The notes beneath the pieces were generated by a model, which was not told the origin of the DNA, did no database searches, and was given only the letters and a program-made list of their open reading frames with translations. Made by a program: the position numbers and the translations under genes. DNA of 16,150 nucleotides, taken from contig JAILEL010000353.1 of the NCBI GenBank assembly GCA_024687845.1, positions 1 to 16,150 on the forward strand, given 5' to 3'. The stretch comes from Eubacterium sp. GTDB lineage: Bacteria > Bacillota_A > Clostridia > Lachnospirales > Lachnospiraceae. Shown here in pieces: positions 1-7,176 of the stretch (positions are counted from its first letter, which is position 1; each line of letters starts with the position of its first letter).

Positions 1-774
1 GACAATAATAAAATAATGGAATCTGTAAAGAAAAACATCAACCCAGCTGATTCTTCTGATTCTAGTTCATCTTCAGATACAGACCAGAATTCGGATAAAT
101 CAAAAGATTCTGGTAAGTTGTCAGATGCTACTAATTCGACTACTTCAGATGCATCGGAAAATGACGCTTCTCCATCAGAACCCGAAGGCAAAAATGATAA
201 TGGAAGTAGTTTGAAGAAGATATTACTGATTGCCATAATTGCAGTAATTGCAATTCTTGCAGTTGTTATTGTTATTTTCGTTATTTTAACAAGAAAGAAA
301 AAGAATAATCCAGTAAATGGAACTCAGAATCCAGGCGTTCCAGGTGGAAATGTAAATCCTGCGGTTAATGCCGTAAATCAGAATGTTCAGATGGGTGGAG
401 GAAATGTATATCCTCCAAACACTCAGATGAGAAATTCCTCAAATAATAGTGTTAGTGTAAAATCTGCTCCACAGTATGGACTTCCTATCATGCTGGAAAT
501 CAGAATCAAAGGAACAGTTTTACAGCAGATTCAAACAAAAATTAACGGAAGCATAATTATAGGACGTTCAAATATATGTGATGTAATGATTGATAATACT
601 ACTGTTTCCAGACAGCATTTTGCTATGGAATATGATGGAGAGAGTATATATATTCAGGATCTCAACACTAAGAATGGAACTTACTTAAATGGTGTTAAGC
701 TTACTCACAAAAGAAGAATTGAGAAGGAAGACAAGATAAGAGTAGGTTCATTAGAAATTATAGTCAGGTGGTGA
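1..774 (+). CDS. Membrane-anchored FHA domain protein, 5' end probably outside the window
   Basis: The frame is open from the first base. The first Met is at 16, but no ribosome site precedes it and no in-frame stop lies upstream, so this is probably the C-terminal part of a longer protein. Counting from the Met at 16: residues 1-65 are a Ser/Asp-rich acidic linker, 69-92 are one strongly hydrophobic membrane segment followed by Arg-Lys-Lys-Lys, 95-155 are an Asn/Gly/Pro-rich linker, and 157-252 are an FHA domain. The FHA core is intact: Gly-Arg184-Ser, Ser198-Arg-Gln-His201 and Asn220-Gly. The basic patch after the membrane segment puts the FHA domain in the cytosol and the acidic N-terminus outside. 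FHA domains bind phosphothreonine peptides, so this should recruit proteins phosphorylated by the kinase encoded 4 bases downstream. Any extracellular domain would lie upstream of the window. Confidence 0.85.
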   Translation, partial: DNNKIMESVKKNINPADSSDSSSSSDTDQNSDKSKDSGKLSDATNSTTSDASENDASPSEPEGKNDNGSSLKKILLIAIIAVIAILAVVIVIFVILTRKKKNNPVNGTQNPGVPGGNVNPAVNAVNQNVQMGGGNVYPPNTQMRNSSNNSVSVKSAPQYGLPIMLEIRIKGTVLQQIQTKINGSIIIGRSNICDVMIDNTTVSRQHFAMEYDGESIYIQDLNTKNGTYLNGVKLTHKRRIEKEDKIRVGSLEIIVRW

Positions 775-778
775 TTAA

Positions 779-2101
779 ATGGCCGATATAGCATCTGCCC
801 TTCGTGTGGGCACAATGCTTGATAACAAGTACAGAATTGAAAATATACTAGGTAGTGGCGGCTTTGGTATCACTTATGGGGCTTTAAATGTTACGAATAA
901 CCAGAGATGTGCAATTAAGGAATTCTTTCCTAGACAGATTGCTGTAAGAATGAGCGATGGCGTCAGTGTTGGTCCAGTTGATCAGGAAAATTATGGAACC
1001 TACGAGCATGGTATAGAAAGATTTTTGGAAGAGGCAGACGCTCTGCAGACTCTGCACAATGTTTCTAGAGTTGTAGAAGTTTACGATTTCTTCCAACAGA
1101 ATGGCACATGCTATTTTGTCATGGAATACCTTGATGGCATGACACTTAGAAAGCTTGCAAAGGTAAATGGTGGTACTCTATCATGGGAGAATCTTCGATT
1201 CCTTATGGAGGCAACTGGAAATGCTCTTGCAGAGGTTCATGCAAAGGGAATATTCCACAGAGATATCAGTCCGGATAATATTTTCGTTACAAGAAATCTT
1301 GATATCAAGCTTATAGATTTTGGTAATGCAAAGAGTCTTATCAGAACAAATGAATCAGGCCTTTCTGTATTCCTGAAACCTGGATTTGCTCCTCTTGAGC
1401 AATATTCTTCAAAGGGAGTTCAGGGAACCTGGACGGATGTATATTCCCTGGCTGCATCTTTATATTTTCTCTTGGTTGGAGAAAAGGTTCCGGATGCAAC
1501 GGCAAGATTTACCAGCGGATATACGAAACTTGCGGAATATGGTTATTCAAACCAGTTATCTGATGGAATAGACAGAGCTCTGGCACTGAATTATAAAGAG
1601 AGAACTCAGACAGTTGAAGCATTTATGAGAGACATAGGTCTAAACGTAAATGTAAGAGACACATCTCCGAGATCACAGCAGCAGTCAGTACCATCACCGG
1701 TTCCACAACAACAGATACCAGCACCATCACCATCACCTGCACCATATTATGCAGCGCCGGCGCCTGTACAGAACAGGCAGGCAGTGGTTGAGATACATAT
1801 TGGAAGCTTCTCTGATGTTTATGCGCTTCCGCCTAATCAGAGTATTATTATAGGAAGATCCCCTCAGAGAGCTAATATAGTTATGGATGTGGAATATATC
1901 AGTGGTGCTCACGTAGAGCTTTTCTATGAGTCTATGTCGGGCGATCTCTATGTGGTTGATCATTCAAGAAATGGTACATTTATTAATGACATGTATGCAA
2001 GAGTGAGAAGGGATCAGCCAATCAAGATACCATTTGAAACGATATTGTATTTAGGAACTAATGCTTGTTGGATAAAGGTAGGATTTATAAGTGGATACTA
2101 A
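779..2101 (+). CDS. Ser/Thr protein kinase with C-terminal FHA domain
   Basis: This is a cytosolic Hanks-type kinase (residues about 18-285) joined by a Pro/Gln/Ser-rich linker (about 290-330) to an FHA domain (about 334-440). Visible kinase elements are the glycine loop Gly25-Ser-Gly-Gly-Phe-Gly30, Lys47 in AIKEFFP, catalytic Asp162 in HRDISPDN, Asn167, Asp180 in DFG, and a GFAPLEQ segment at the APE position. The FHA core has Arg360, Ser375-x-x-His378 and Asn398-Gly, so it should still bind phosphothreonine. There is no membrane segment and, unlike the other three kinases here, no N-terminal zinc ribbon. The start is fixed by an AGGTGG ribosome site (766-771) overlapping the stop of the preceding gene. 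The 3' end overlaps the PP2C gene by 11 bases, which suggests translational coupling of kinase and phosphatase. A self-recognising FHA could mediate autophosphorylation-driven dimerisation, but this is inference. Confidence 0.95.
   Translation: MADIASALRVGTMLDNKYRIENILGSGGFGITYGALNVTNNQRCAIKEFFPRQIAVRMSDGVSVGPVDQENYGTYEHGIERFLEEADALQTLHNVSRVVEVYDFFQQNGTCYFVMEYLDGMTLRKLAKVNGGTLSWENLRFLMEATGNALAEVHAKGIFHRDISPDNIFVTRNLDIKLIDFGNAKSLIRTNESGLSVFLKPGFAPLEQYSSKGVQGTWTDVYSLAASLYFLLVGEKVPDATARFTSGYTKLAEYGYSNQLSDGIDRALALNYKERTQTVEAFMRDIGLNVNVRDTSPRSQQQSVPSPVPQQQIPAPSPSPAPYYAAPAPVQNRQAVVEIHIGSFSDVYALPPNQSIIIGRSPQRANIVMDVEYISGAHVELFYESMSGDLYVVDHSRNGTFINDMYARVRRDQPIKIPFETILYLGTNACWIKVGFISGY
2077..2083 (+). 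promoter_or_regulatory. Ribosome binding site selecting a GTG start
   Basis: The sequence GGTAGGA lies inside the 3' end of the kinase gene, 7 bases before GTG at 2091. The next in-frame ATG (2103) would be 19 bases away and has no purine-rich stretch at the right distance, so GTG is the better start. Confidence 0.65.
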
Positions 2102-2960
2102 TATGAACCATAATAATATGAATGATATACATAACATGGATGAAGAAACTGTTATGTATAATGGGGATATAGACCTCACCGAATTTGGAATATATGACGA
2201 TAATCTGAGTATTAAGATTGGAATCTCCAGCATTATTGGTACCAGAAAGTATCAGCAAGATACCGTTTTTGCCGATAAAAGGGGAGATATGGTTATCGGA
2301 GTAGTGTGTGATGGCATGGGAGGAATGACCAGTGGAGATCTTGCCAGTAAAACTGCTACTCAGATTCTGGCTGAAGATTTTTATAATATGCCTCCGGGAG
2401 TAAACATCTCCGAATTTCTCCGTGCTGAAGCAGTAAAAATGGACCGTGCAGTTGCAGATCTTGTAAATGAAAATGGCGAGGATCTGGGAAGCGGCACTAC
2501 TGTTGTAGCAACCATTATAAAAAATAATATCATGTATTGGATGTCTGTCGGAGACAGCAGGATATATGTTATCAGAAATGGTGAGATAAGATCTATAAAC
2601 CGGGATCATAATTTAAGACTAAAGTTAGATGCCGAACTTGAAGCGGGAACTATAACTATGGAAGAATATAGACGTGAAGAGAGTCAGGCAGAGGCGCTTA
2701 TTAGCTATATAGGCATAGGAAATGTGCCAATAATAGACGTTAGTATCAGACCTATTCAGCTTATTGAAAATGATATCATAATTCTAAGCAGTGATGGTCT
2801 CTATAAGCGACTTAGTAATGAAGAAGTTCTGACTACTGTAATGTATGAGGAACCTGATGTGAAACGAGCTGCAAGACGACTTACTGATGTGGTAATGATG
2901 AGGACTCAGAAGAGTCAGGATAATACATCAGTTATAGTAATGCAGTATAATAGATATTAA
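2091..2960 (+). CDS. PP2C-family Ser/Thr protein phosphatase
   Basis: This metal-dependent phosphatase would remove the Ser/Thr phosphates placed by the neighbouring kinases. It is the only phosphatase in the window. Conserved PP2C elements appear in order: RKYQQD with metal ligand Asp57, VCDGMGGMTSGDLAS with Asp74-Gly75, GSGTTVVATI near 133-142, SVGDSRIYVIRNG near 152-164, LSSDG with Asp235, and QDNTSVIV with Asp277. All four metal-binding aspartates are present, so it should be active. Its 289 residues include an N-terminal extension of about 40 residues before the catalytic fold. That extension contains an acidic EETVMY stretch (Thr20) resembling possible phosphothreonine sites in neighbouring proteins. 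The gene probably starts at GTG, overlaps the kinase stop by 11 bases, and has no membrane segment. The kinase-phosphatase pairing resembles the PrkC/PrpC arrangement of Gram-positive bacteria. Confidence 0.95.
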   Translation: MDTNMNHNNMNDIHNMDEETVMYNGDIDLTEFGIYDDNLSIKIGISSIIGTRKYQQDTVFADKRGDMVIGVVCDGMGGMTSGDLASKTATQILAEDFYNMPPGVNISEFLRAEAVKMDRAVADLVNENGEDLGSGTTVVATIIKNNIMYWMSVGDSRIYVIRNGEIRSINRDHNLRLKLDAELEAGTITMEEYRREESQAEALISYIGIGNVPIIDVSIRPIQLIENDIIILSSDGLYKRLSNEEVLTTVMYEEPDVKRAARRLTDVVMMRTQKSQDNTSVIVMQYNRY

Positions 2961-2985
2961 AAATAAAAAAGTTATTTATAAAAGC

Positions 2986-2991
2986 AGGAGG
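2986..2991 (+). promoter_or_regulatory. Consensus ribosome binding site AGGAGG
   Basis: This perfect AGGAGG sits 7 bases before the ATG at 2999. It is the only full-consensus site in the cluster, so the zinc-ribbon/FHA adaptor is likely made in excess over its neighbours. Confidence 0.85.
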
Positions 2992-2998
2992 TTTTCTT

Positions 2999-3844
2999 AT
3001 GAATCTAGTAAGATGTAACAATGGACACTTTTATGATGCTGACAAATTCCAGCAGTGCCCACATTGTAATGAAGGCAATTCTGGAACTGGTGTATTAATG
3101 GATGGTGGACCGGGATTTAATTCTGATGCAACTGTAGCATATGCAGATAATTCAAATGATATGACTGTTGGTACAGGATCTGATTATGATAACAGTGGCT
3201 TCACCGTTCCTAGTACAGATGCAGCTTCGCCAAATGGATTTGACAAGCTATTCCCAACAGGACCTGATTCTTCAATGGGGGGAGGACCTTTCGGTGATCC
3301 ATGGGGAGGACCAACAGGACCTTCAAACATTCCTACAGCTGGTGTACCTCAAATGCAGCAGTCGAGCATAACTCCTATGTCTGGCATTCAGAATGGCTTC
3401 AGTAATCTGAACTTTGGTTCAGGCAGTTCATCAAATTTTGAAGAAGATGATGACGTTACCCAGCGTTACAATCCTTTAGATATTAAGTTTGAACCTGTGG
3501 TTGGCTGGCTTGTAGCAATCAATGGTGAAAATACAGGAAAGAGCTTTGAACTTAGAACAGGAAAGAATTTTATAGGACGTGGAAAGGATATGGATGTTGT
3601 TCTTTCTGGTGACAAGAGCATCTCAAGAAGCAAACATGCAGTTGTATTATATGAACCACGTAATAAGGAATTCCTTGTACAGCCTGGAGAATCAAGAGAA
3701 CTTTTTTATCTGAATGGAAATGTTGTGCTCAATACAGAGAGAATCAGTGCATATGATAAGATATTTATTGGAAATACTGAGCTTCTGTTTATTCCATTCT
3801 GTGGCGATAGGTTCTCATGGGATGATGCTAAGAGCTTTAGATAA
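2999..3844 (+). CDS. Zinc-ribbon/FHA adaptor protein (first copy)
   Basis: This is a soluble protein of 281 residues. The N-terminus has a compact putative zinc site, Cys6-x3-His10 and Cys20-Pro-His-Cys23, in the form CNNGHFYD...CPHC. Residues about 28-150 are a Gly/Pro/Ser/Asn-rich linker with the acidic-Thr motifs SDATVAY (Thr45) and DDDVTQRY (Thr154). The FHA domain spans about 163-281, with Gly-Arg194-Gly and a Ser209-Arg-Ser-Lys-His213 turn that has one extra residue compared with the usual SRxH. An optimal AGGAGG (2986-2991) seven bases before ATG makes this probably one of the best translated genes in the cluster. An acidic Thr motif just before an FHA fold recalls GarA/OdhI-type switch proteins, where the phosphorylated Thr folds back onto the FHA; that role here is inference. 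A paralogue lies at 4314-5015. Confidence 0.88.
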   Translation: MNLVRCNNGHFYDADKFQQCPHCNEGNSGTGVLMDGGPGFNSDATVAYADNSNDMTVGTGSDYDNSGFTVPSTDAASPNGFDKLFPTGPDSSMGGGPFGDPWGGPTGPSNIPTAGVPQMQQSSITPMSGIQNGFSNLNFGSGSSSNFEEDDDVTQRYNPLDIKFEPVVGWLVAINGENTGKSFELRTGKNFIGRGKDMDVVLSGDKSISRSKHAVVLYEPRNKEFLVQPGESRELFYLNGNVVLNTERISAYDKIFIGNTELLFIPFCGDRFSWDDAKSFR

Positions 3845-3877
3845 AACTATTAATCTAATAAAATACTATTTGAACGT

Positions 3878-3920
3878 TGTCTGCTTGAAACAATGCGTAA
3901 AACACTGTTTCGAACAGACA
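3878..3920 (+). repeat. Long imperfect inverted repeat (intra-operon hairpin)
   Basis: Two 18-base arms (3878-3895 and 3903-3920) surround a 7-base loop. As RNA they form 15 Watson-Crick pairs, one G-U pair (3886/3912) and two mismatches (3884/3914 and 3893/3905). The hairpin lies in the largest gap between the first 11 genes (3845-3980), between two FHA genes. No T-run follows, so it does not look like a factor-independent terminator. It could be an RNA processing or stabilising element, or a protein-binding palindrome. The rest of the gap is AT-rich, with nothing else recognised apart from the downstream ribosome site. Confidence 0.8.
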
Positions 3921-3968
3921 GACGATTCAGATAAAAAATGGATCATAGTATTTGAAGATTAAAGAGAC

Positions 3969-3973
3969 GAGGA
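3969..3973 (+). promoter_or_regulatory. Ribosome binding site GAGGA for the small FHA gene
   Basis: GAGGA lies 7 bases before ATG 3981 and only 4 bases before the in-frame TTG at 3978. This favours the ATG as the start. Confidence 0.6.
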
Positions 3974-3980
3974 TATATTG

Positions 3981-4298
3981 ATGCTTCTTACTGTGGTTGA
4001 TATTCATGGGAGAATGATTCTTACAGATATAGATTGCTTTCATAAGGATCAGATTAGTATTGGGCGCAGGAGCGACTCCGATATTGTGATTGGAGAAGCG
4101 ATAGTATCCAGAAGGCATGCTAGTTTATATAAAAATAATGGCAGTTGGTATATATGTGATCTTGGAAGTACAAATGGTCTGTATCATAATAATACCCAAT
4201 TTAATATACTAAAAATTGAAGAAAATACGCTTGTTACGATTCAGCGCAGCGTGGGTGATAGAGAAGTAGTACGGTTAAAATTTACGCGAGTACAGTAA
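3981..4298 (+). CDS. Single-domain FHA protein
   Basis: This 105-residue cytosolic protein is nothing but an FHA domain. It is the most canonical one in the window, with Gly28-Arg29-Arg-Ser-Asp, Val-Ser43-Arg-Arg-His46-Ala and Gly-Ser63-Thr-Asn65-Gly. All phosphothreonine-contacting positions are intact, so it should act as a phospho-dependent adaptor between kinase substrates. It has no zinc motif, linker or membrane segment. The start is taken at ATG 3981 because GAGGA is 7 bases away; a TTG one codon upstream is possible but less well placed. The next gene follows after 15 bases. It lies between two paralogous zinc-ribbon/FHA genes and behind the hairpin at 3878-3920, which may set its expression apart from the genes before it. 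Confidence 0.92.
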   Translation: MLLTVVDIHGRMILTDIDCFHKDQISIGRRSDSDIVIGEAIVSRRHASLYKNNGSWYICDLGSTNGLYHNNTQFNILKIEENTLVTIQRSVGDREVVRLKFTRVQ

Positions 4299-4313
4299 AA
4301 TGGTTGGTGTAAT

Positions 4314-5015
4314 ATGAATGTTACGAAATGTGTAAACGGACACTACTATGATTCAGACAGGTTTGGGCAGTGTCCTCATTGCAATGAACAAATAAATAAT
4401 AACGAACCTGCCGTCAGGATAAAGCTTCCAAACATGAATGTTGGCGTTGGAAAAACTCCGATAACTCGTCAGGGAACTGAAGATGTTGGAGAGACTATTC
4501 CTTATCTGGATATGGACTTTGCTGAGACCATGTTGAAGATGCAGGATAGTAATAATGCTCCGGCAATGACAAGAACCTATAAGCAGGAGGAACAGCCTCA
4601 GGCTGCAGAACGTCTGATAATGGGATGGCTCGTAGGAATTGAAGGAGAAGATAGAGGAAAGTTTTATCCGATATATAATGAGATAAACTATATAGCCGGA
4701 GTCTGTGTTGTTTTCAATGAGAAATTATACAGGATATTTATTGATCTTCCAGGATCAAGTACTTCGGTAGATCTTAATAGCAGAAAGCTTGTTGAAAATG
4801 AATATATTTATCATCATGACAAGGTAAGATTTAAAGGAAATACATACCTTGTTGTTGAAGTGTGTAGAGAAGGCTTTACCTGGAAAAAGGAAGAAAAACA
4901 GGATAGCAGATACAATAGTGAAATACTTAAATCACTCTGGAACTGTAAGGTTTGTGGAGCGATGAATGAAGAAAATAAGATTTATTGTCCAGTTTGTGGA
5001 GCAATGAAGAATTAG
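4314..5015 (+). CDS. Zinc-ribbon protein with degenerate FHA-like domain and second C-terminal zinc ribbon
   Basis: This 233-residue soluble protein is a paralogue of the adaptor at 2999-3844. The N-terminal motif is nearly the same (CVNGHYYD...CPHC: Cys6, His10, Cys20, Cys23). The middle region, about 100-195, begins GWLVGIEGEDRGKFY and ends with REGFTW, aligning with the FHA part of its sister (GWLVAINGENTGKSF...GDRFSW). However, the Gly-Arg and Ser-x-x-His phosphothreonine residues are gone. The C-terminus adds Cys211-x2-Cys214 and Cys225-x2-Cys228, a classic zinc ribbon. Acidic-Thr motifs occur at GETIPY (Thr61) and AETMLK (Thr72). It may be a kinase substrate or scaffold that no longer reads phosphothreonine; this is inference. 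The ribosome site is weak (GGTTGG about 4302-4307), so translation may depend on coupling to the preceding gene, 15 bases upstream. Confidence 0.85.
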   Translation: MNVTKCVNGHYYDSDRFGQCPHCNEQINNNEPAVRIKLPNMNVGVGKTPITRQGTEDVGETIPYLDMDFAETMLKMQDSNNAPAMTRTYKQEEQPQAAERLIMGWLVGIEGEDRGKFYPIYNEINYIAGVCVVFNEKLYRIFIDLPGSSTSVDLNSRKLVENEYIYHHDKVRFKGNTYLVVEVCREGFTWKKEEKQDSRYNSEILKSLWNCKVCGAMNEENKIYCPVCGAMKN

Positions 5016-5028
5016 GTAAGGGTCAGTA

Positions 5029-7146
5029 ATGAAGATTGATATTTATTATAATGACAAATATCAGGTTGTGGACCTGGATACATTTGGAAAAGACGTAGTC
5101 AGTTTCGGTCGTGGAGCTGACTGCGATATTGTTATAAATCAAAATTTTGTTTCCAGACTTCATGGATGCTTTTATAAAGAAAATGGAAACTGGTTCATTC
5201 AGGATATGAACAGTACTAATGGTATTCATAAGAATTATATTCAGAATGGCAAGGAATCTAAGAAGATTCAGAGCTCCATATTGGATGGAAACATTTTCGA
5301 AATAAGAAGAAATGCAGCTAATGATTCTGTCAAATTCAAAAGACATGCTGATGAAACCTCAGTACTTGGAACTCCTGGATTTGATCAGCAGAGTGCATTT
5401 GGAAGACCTGGTACAGGAAGTTTGTCTCAGAATCAAATGAACCAGGGAACAGGTACGGGAGCATTACCTTCTTATGGAAATGGATCCGGAGCAATGCCAT
5501 CTTACGGAAATGGATCCGGAGCAACACCTTCTTATGGTAATGGTACAGGTTTCAATCCGTCAAATAACATAAATCCACCTAAAAAAAATCCAAAAAAATT
5601 CAAAATACTGATTCCTATTTTGATATCTATAGCAGCAGTACTTCTTATAGGCGTAGGTATAGGTGTTTACGTATATTATAATGTTGATACTACTTTTGAT
5701 ACAAAGTATAGAAAAGGTATAAAAAAGATCAGATGCTACAGATATAGTGAGAAGAATCCAGAAGATACTTTATATGAGGTTGTAAGTGGAACCTATACTA
5801 AGAAATTAGGAGATTTATCTGATCTTCTTAATCCAACCTTCTATACCAAAGACGTAGTGGTTATATATTTTGATGATAAGATTTCTACGAAGAATAAGAA
5901 AAAAATCATGAAGAAATATGGCGAGGGTATTCTTGCACAGTGTGATACTCTGAATCAGGTTCAGCTCTATGTTGGTGAGGGCAAAAAACTGGATGCTCTT
6001 GAAAGTATGTGTGAAGACATTGAGAAAGAGGATGGAGTACTCTTTGCTACTGTTGATAATCTTGAAGCGTGTGGATTTGATTCAACTTATGGAAGTACAA
6101 ATGACCCATGGGCAGGAACAGATGAAGATGCCTACTGGCATATGAAGGCAATTCATGCTGATGAGGCCTGGAGTAAGAAGAATGATATAGAAGAAGTAAA
6201 GGTTGGAGAGTACGACTGTGGAATGTATGGTGACCATGAGGATTTGAAAAACATAGTTACCTATATTCAAGATGAAGATAAGACAAATGCAAATGAAGAT
6301 TATGATGAATCTTATGCGCATGCTACACATGTTGCCGGAATAATTGCAGCAGAGCATGATAATGATAAGGGTGTTGCAGGTGTAGCTAATAATGCTAAGA
6401 TAGATTTTGTATTTGCATATGGTGATAAGGTTGAAATTGATCTAAAACTAATCAAAGTAGGTGTAAATTACATTTCTGAGGTTGGCCAGTTTTATCATCT
6501 GATGCAGCTTATCAAGAATGACTGCAAAGTTATAAATATCTCAATGGGATATAATTATGATTATGAGAATTATCCTGAGCATAAGGATGAGATAGACAGA
6601 GACTCGTATTATTCATCGTTCTTTATTTCAAGAATGCTTGACAAGGGCTATGATTTCATCATATGTCAGGCAGCTGGTAATGCTGATGTAGATGCAAGAA
6701 ATTCAGGTATGTTTGCCGGAATAGAAGAAGACAATGCATTTAAGGGCGGACAGAGTTATGATGATATAATTGGAAGAGTAATAATTGTTGGAGCTATGGG
6801 CTATATGGATTCTTCAGATGACCTTGAGCTTGCTTATTTTTCAAATTATGGTGACAGGGTTTCAGTTTGTGCTCCTGGTGAGAAAATCTATAGTACTCTT
6901 CATCCGTCTGACTATTCAGAAGAGTATTACGATTATATGGATGGAACGTCAATGGCTACACCTATAGTAACTGGTGTATGTGCTATGACCTGGGGAGCAA
7001 ATCCAAAGCTGAAGGGTTCTGAGGTTAAGGATTTCGTATGTAATAAAACGGATACTACAGTTGCGGGATATGAGGTTTCTGATACGGAAATCTATAATCT
7101 TGTAAATGAGGAAAAGGCTGTTCAGGCAGCACTTGATTCTAAATAA
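5029..7146 (+). CDS. FHA-transmembrane-subtilisin (S8 family) protease
   Basis: The 705 residues hold a cytosolic FHA domain (1-100) with Gly27-Arg28-Gly, Ser42-Arg-Leu-His45 and Ser-Thr-Asn64-Gly. Then come a repeat-rich Gly/Ser/Asn linker (about 130-180), a Lys-rich stop, and one membrane helix (about 193-217). Residues about 255-345 look like a subtilisin propeptide (inhibitor I9 fold), from VVVIYFDD to GVLFATVDN, before a mature-enzyme-like NDPW start. The catalytic triad is Asp396 (YDCG), His431 (HATHVAG) and Ser641 (GTSMATP), with oxyanion Asn551 (AAGN). All are present, so the enzyme should be active. Lysines before the helix place FHA inside and protease outside. The ribosome site AAGGG (5018-5022) fixes the start. 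The next gene is a receptor-like kinase 30 bases on. FHA binding may gate or localise the protease, which is inference. An acidic DETSVL motif (Thr110) follows the FHA. Confidence 0.93.
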   Translation: MKIDIYYNDKYQVVDLDTFGKDVVSFGRGADCDIVINQNFVSRLHGCFYKENGNWFIQDMNSTNGIHKNYIQNGKESKKIQSSILDGNIFEIRRNAANDSVKFKRHADETSVLGTPGFDQQSAFGRPGTGSLSQNQMNQGTGTGALPSYGNGSGAMPSYGNGSGATPSYGNGTGFNPSNNINPPKKNPKKFKILIPILISIAAVLLIGVGIGVYVYYNVDTTFDTKYRKGIKKIRCYRYSEKNPEDTLYEVVSGTYTKKLGDLSDLLNPTFYTKDVVVIYFDDKISTKNKKKIMKKYGEGILAQCDTLNQVQLYVGEGKKLDALESMCEDIEKEDGVLFATVDNLEACGFDSTYGSTNDPWAGTDEDAYWHMKAIHADEAWSKKNDIEEVKVGEYDCGMYGDHEDLKNIVTYIQDEDKTNANEDYDESYAHATHVAGIIAAEHDNDKGVAGVANNAKIDFVFAYGDKVEIDLKLIKVGVNYISEVGQFYHLMQLIKNDCKVINISMGYNYDYENYPEHKDEIDRDSYYSSFFISRMLDKGYDFIICQAAGNADVDARNSGMFAGIEEDNAFKGGQSYDDIIGRVIIVGAMGYMDSSDDLELAYFSNYGDRVSVCAPGEKIYSTLHPSDYSEEYYDYMDGTSMATPIVTGVCAMTWGANPKLKGSEVKDFVCNKTDTTVAGYEVSDTEIYNLVNEEKAVQAALDSK
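5461..5550 (+). repeat. Three 30-bp in-frame tandem repeats
   Basis: Three consecutive 30-base units (5461-5490, 5491-5520, 5521-5550) encode A(L/M/T)PSYGNG(S/T)G. They form the flexible cytosolic linker between the FHA domain and the membrane helix. Most differences fall at a few codons, so the copies look recently duplicated. Confidence 0.9.
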
Positions 7147-7176
7147 AAAACTGACCGAACAATAGGAGAACATAAA

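Noticed and set aside
2085..2609. 174-residue minus-strand open frame opposite the phosphatase
   Set aside because: It lies wholly antisense to a gene with clear PP2C motifs, has no family features and no ribosome site. It is a codon-composition shadow.
1..2960. TerY-type triad (vWA protein, PP2C, kinase)
   Set aside because: Kinase and PP2C are present, but no von Willebrand A domain is seen in the window; it could exist only upstream.
3878..3920. Hairpin considered as an operon terminator
   Set aside because: No T-run follows on either strand and the same gene family continues in the same direction after it.
3714..3962. Plus-strand open frame running from the end of the first adaptor through the hairpin; a short version from about 3822 would give about 46 residues
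   Set aside because: Its first part is a frame shadow of the FHA gene and its Cys-rich middle is dictated by the inverted repeat. No convincing ribosome site was found, so it is probably not a gene.
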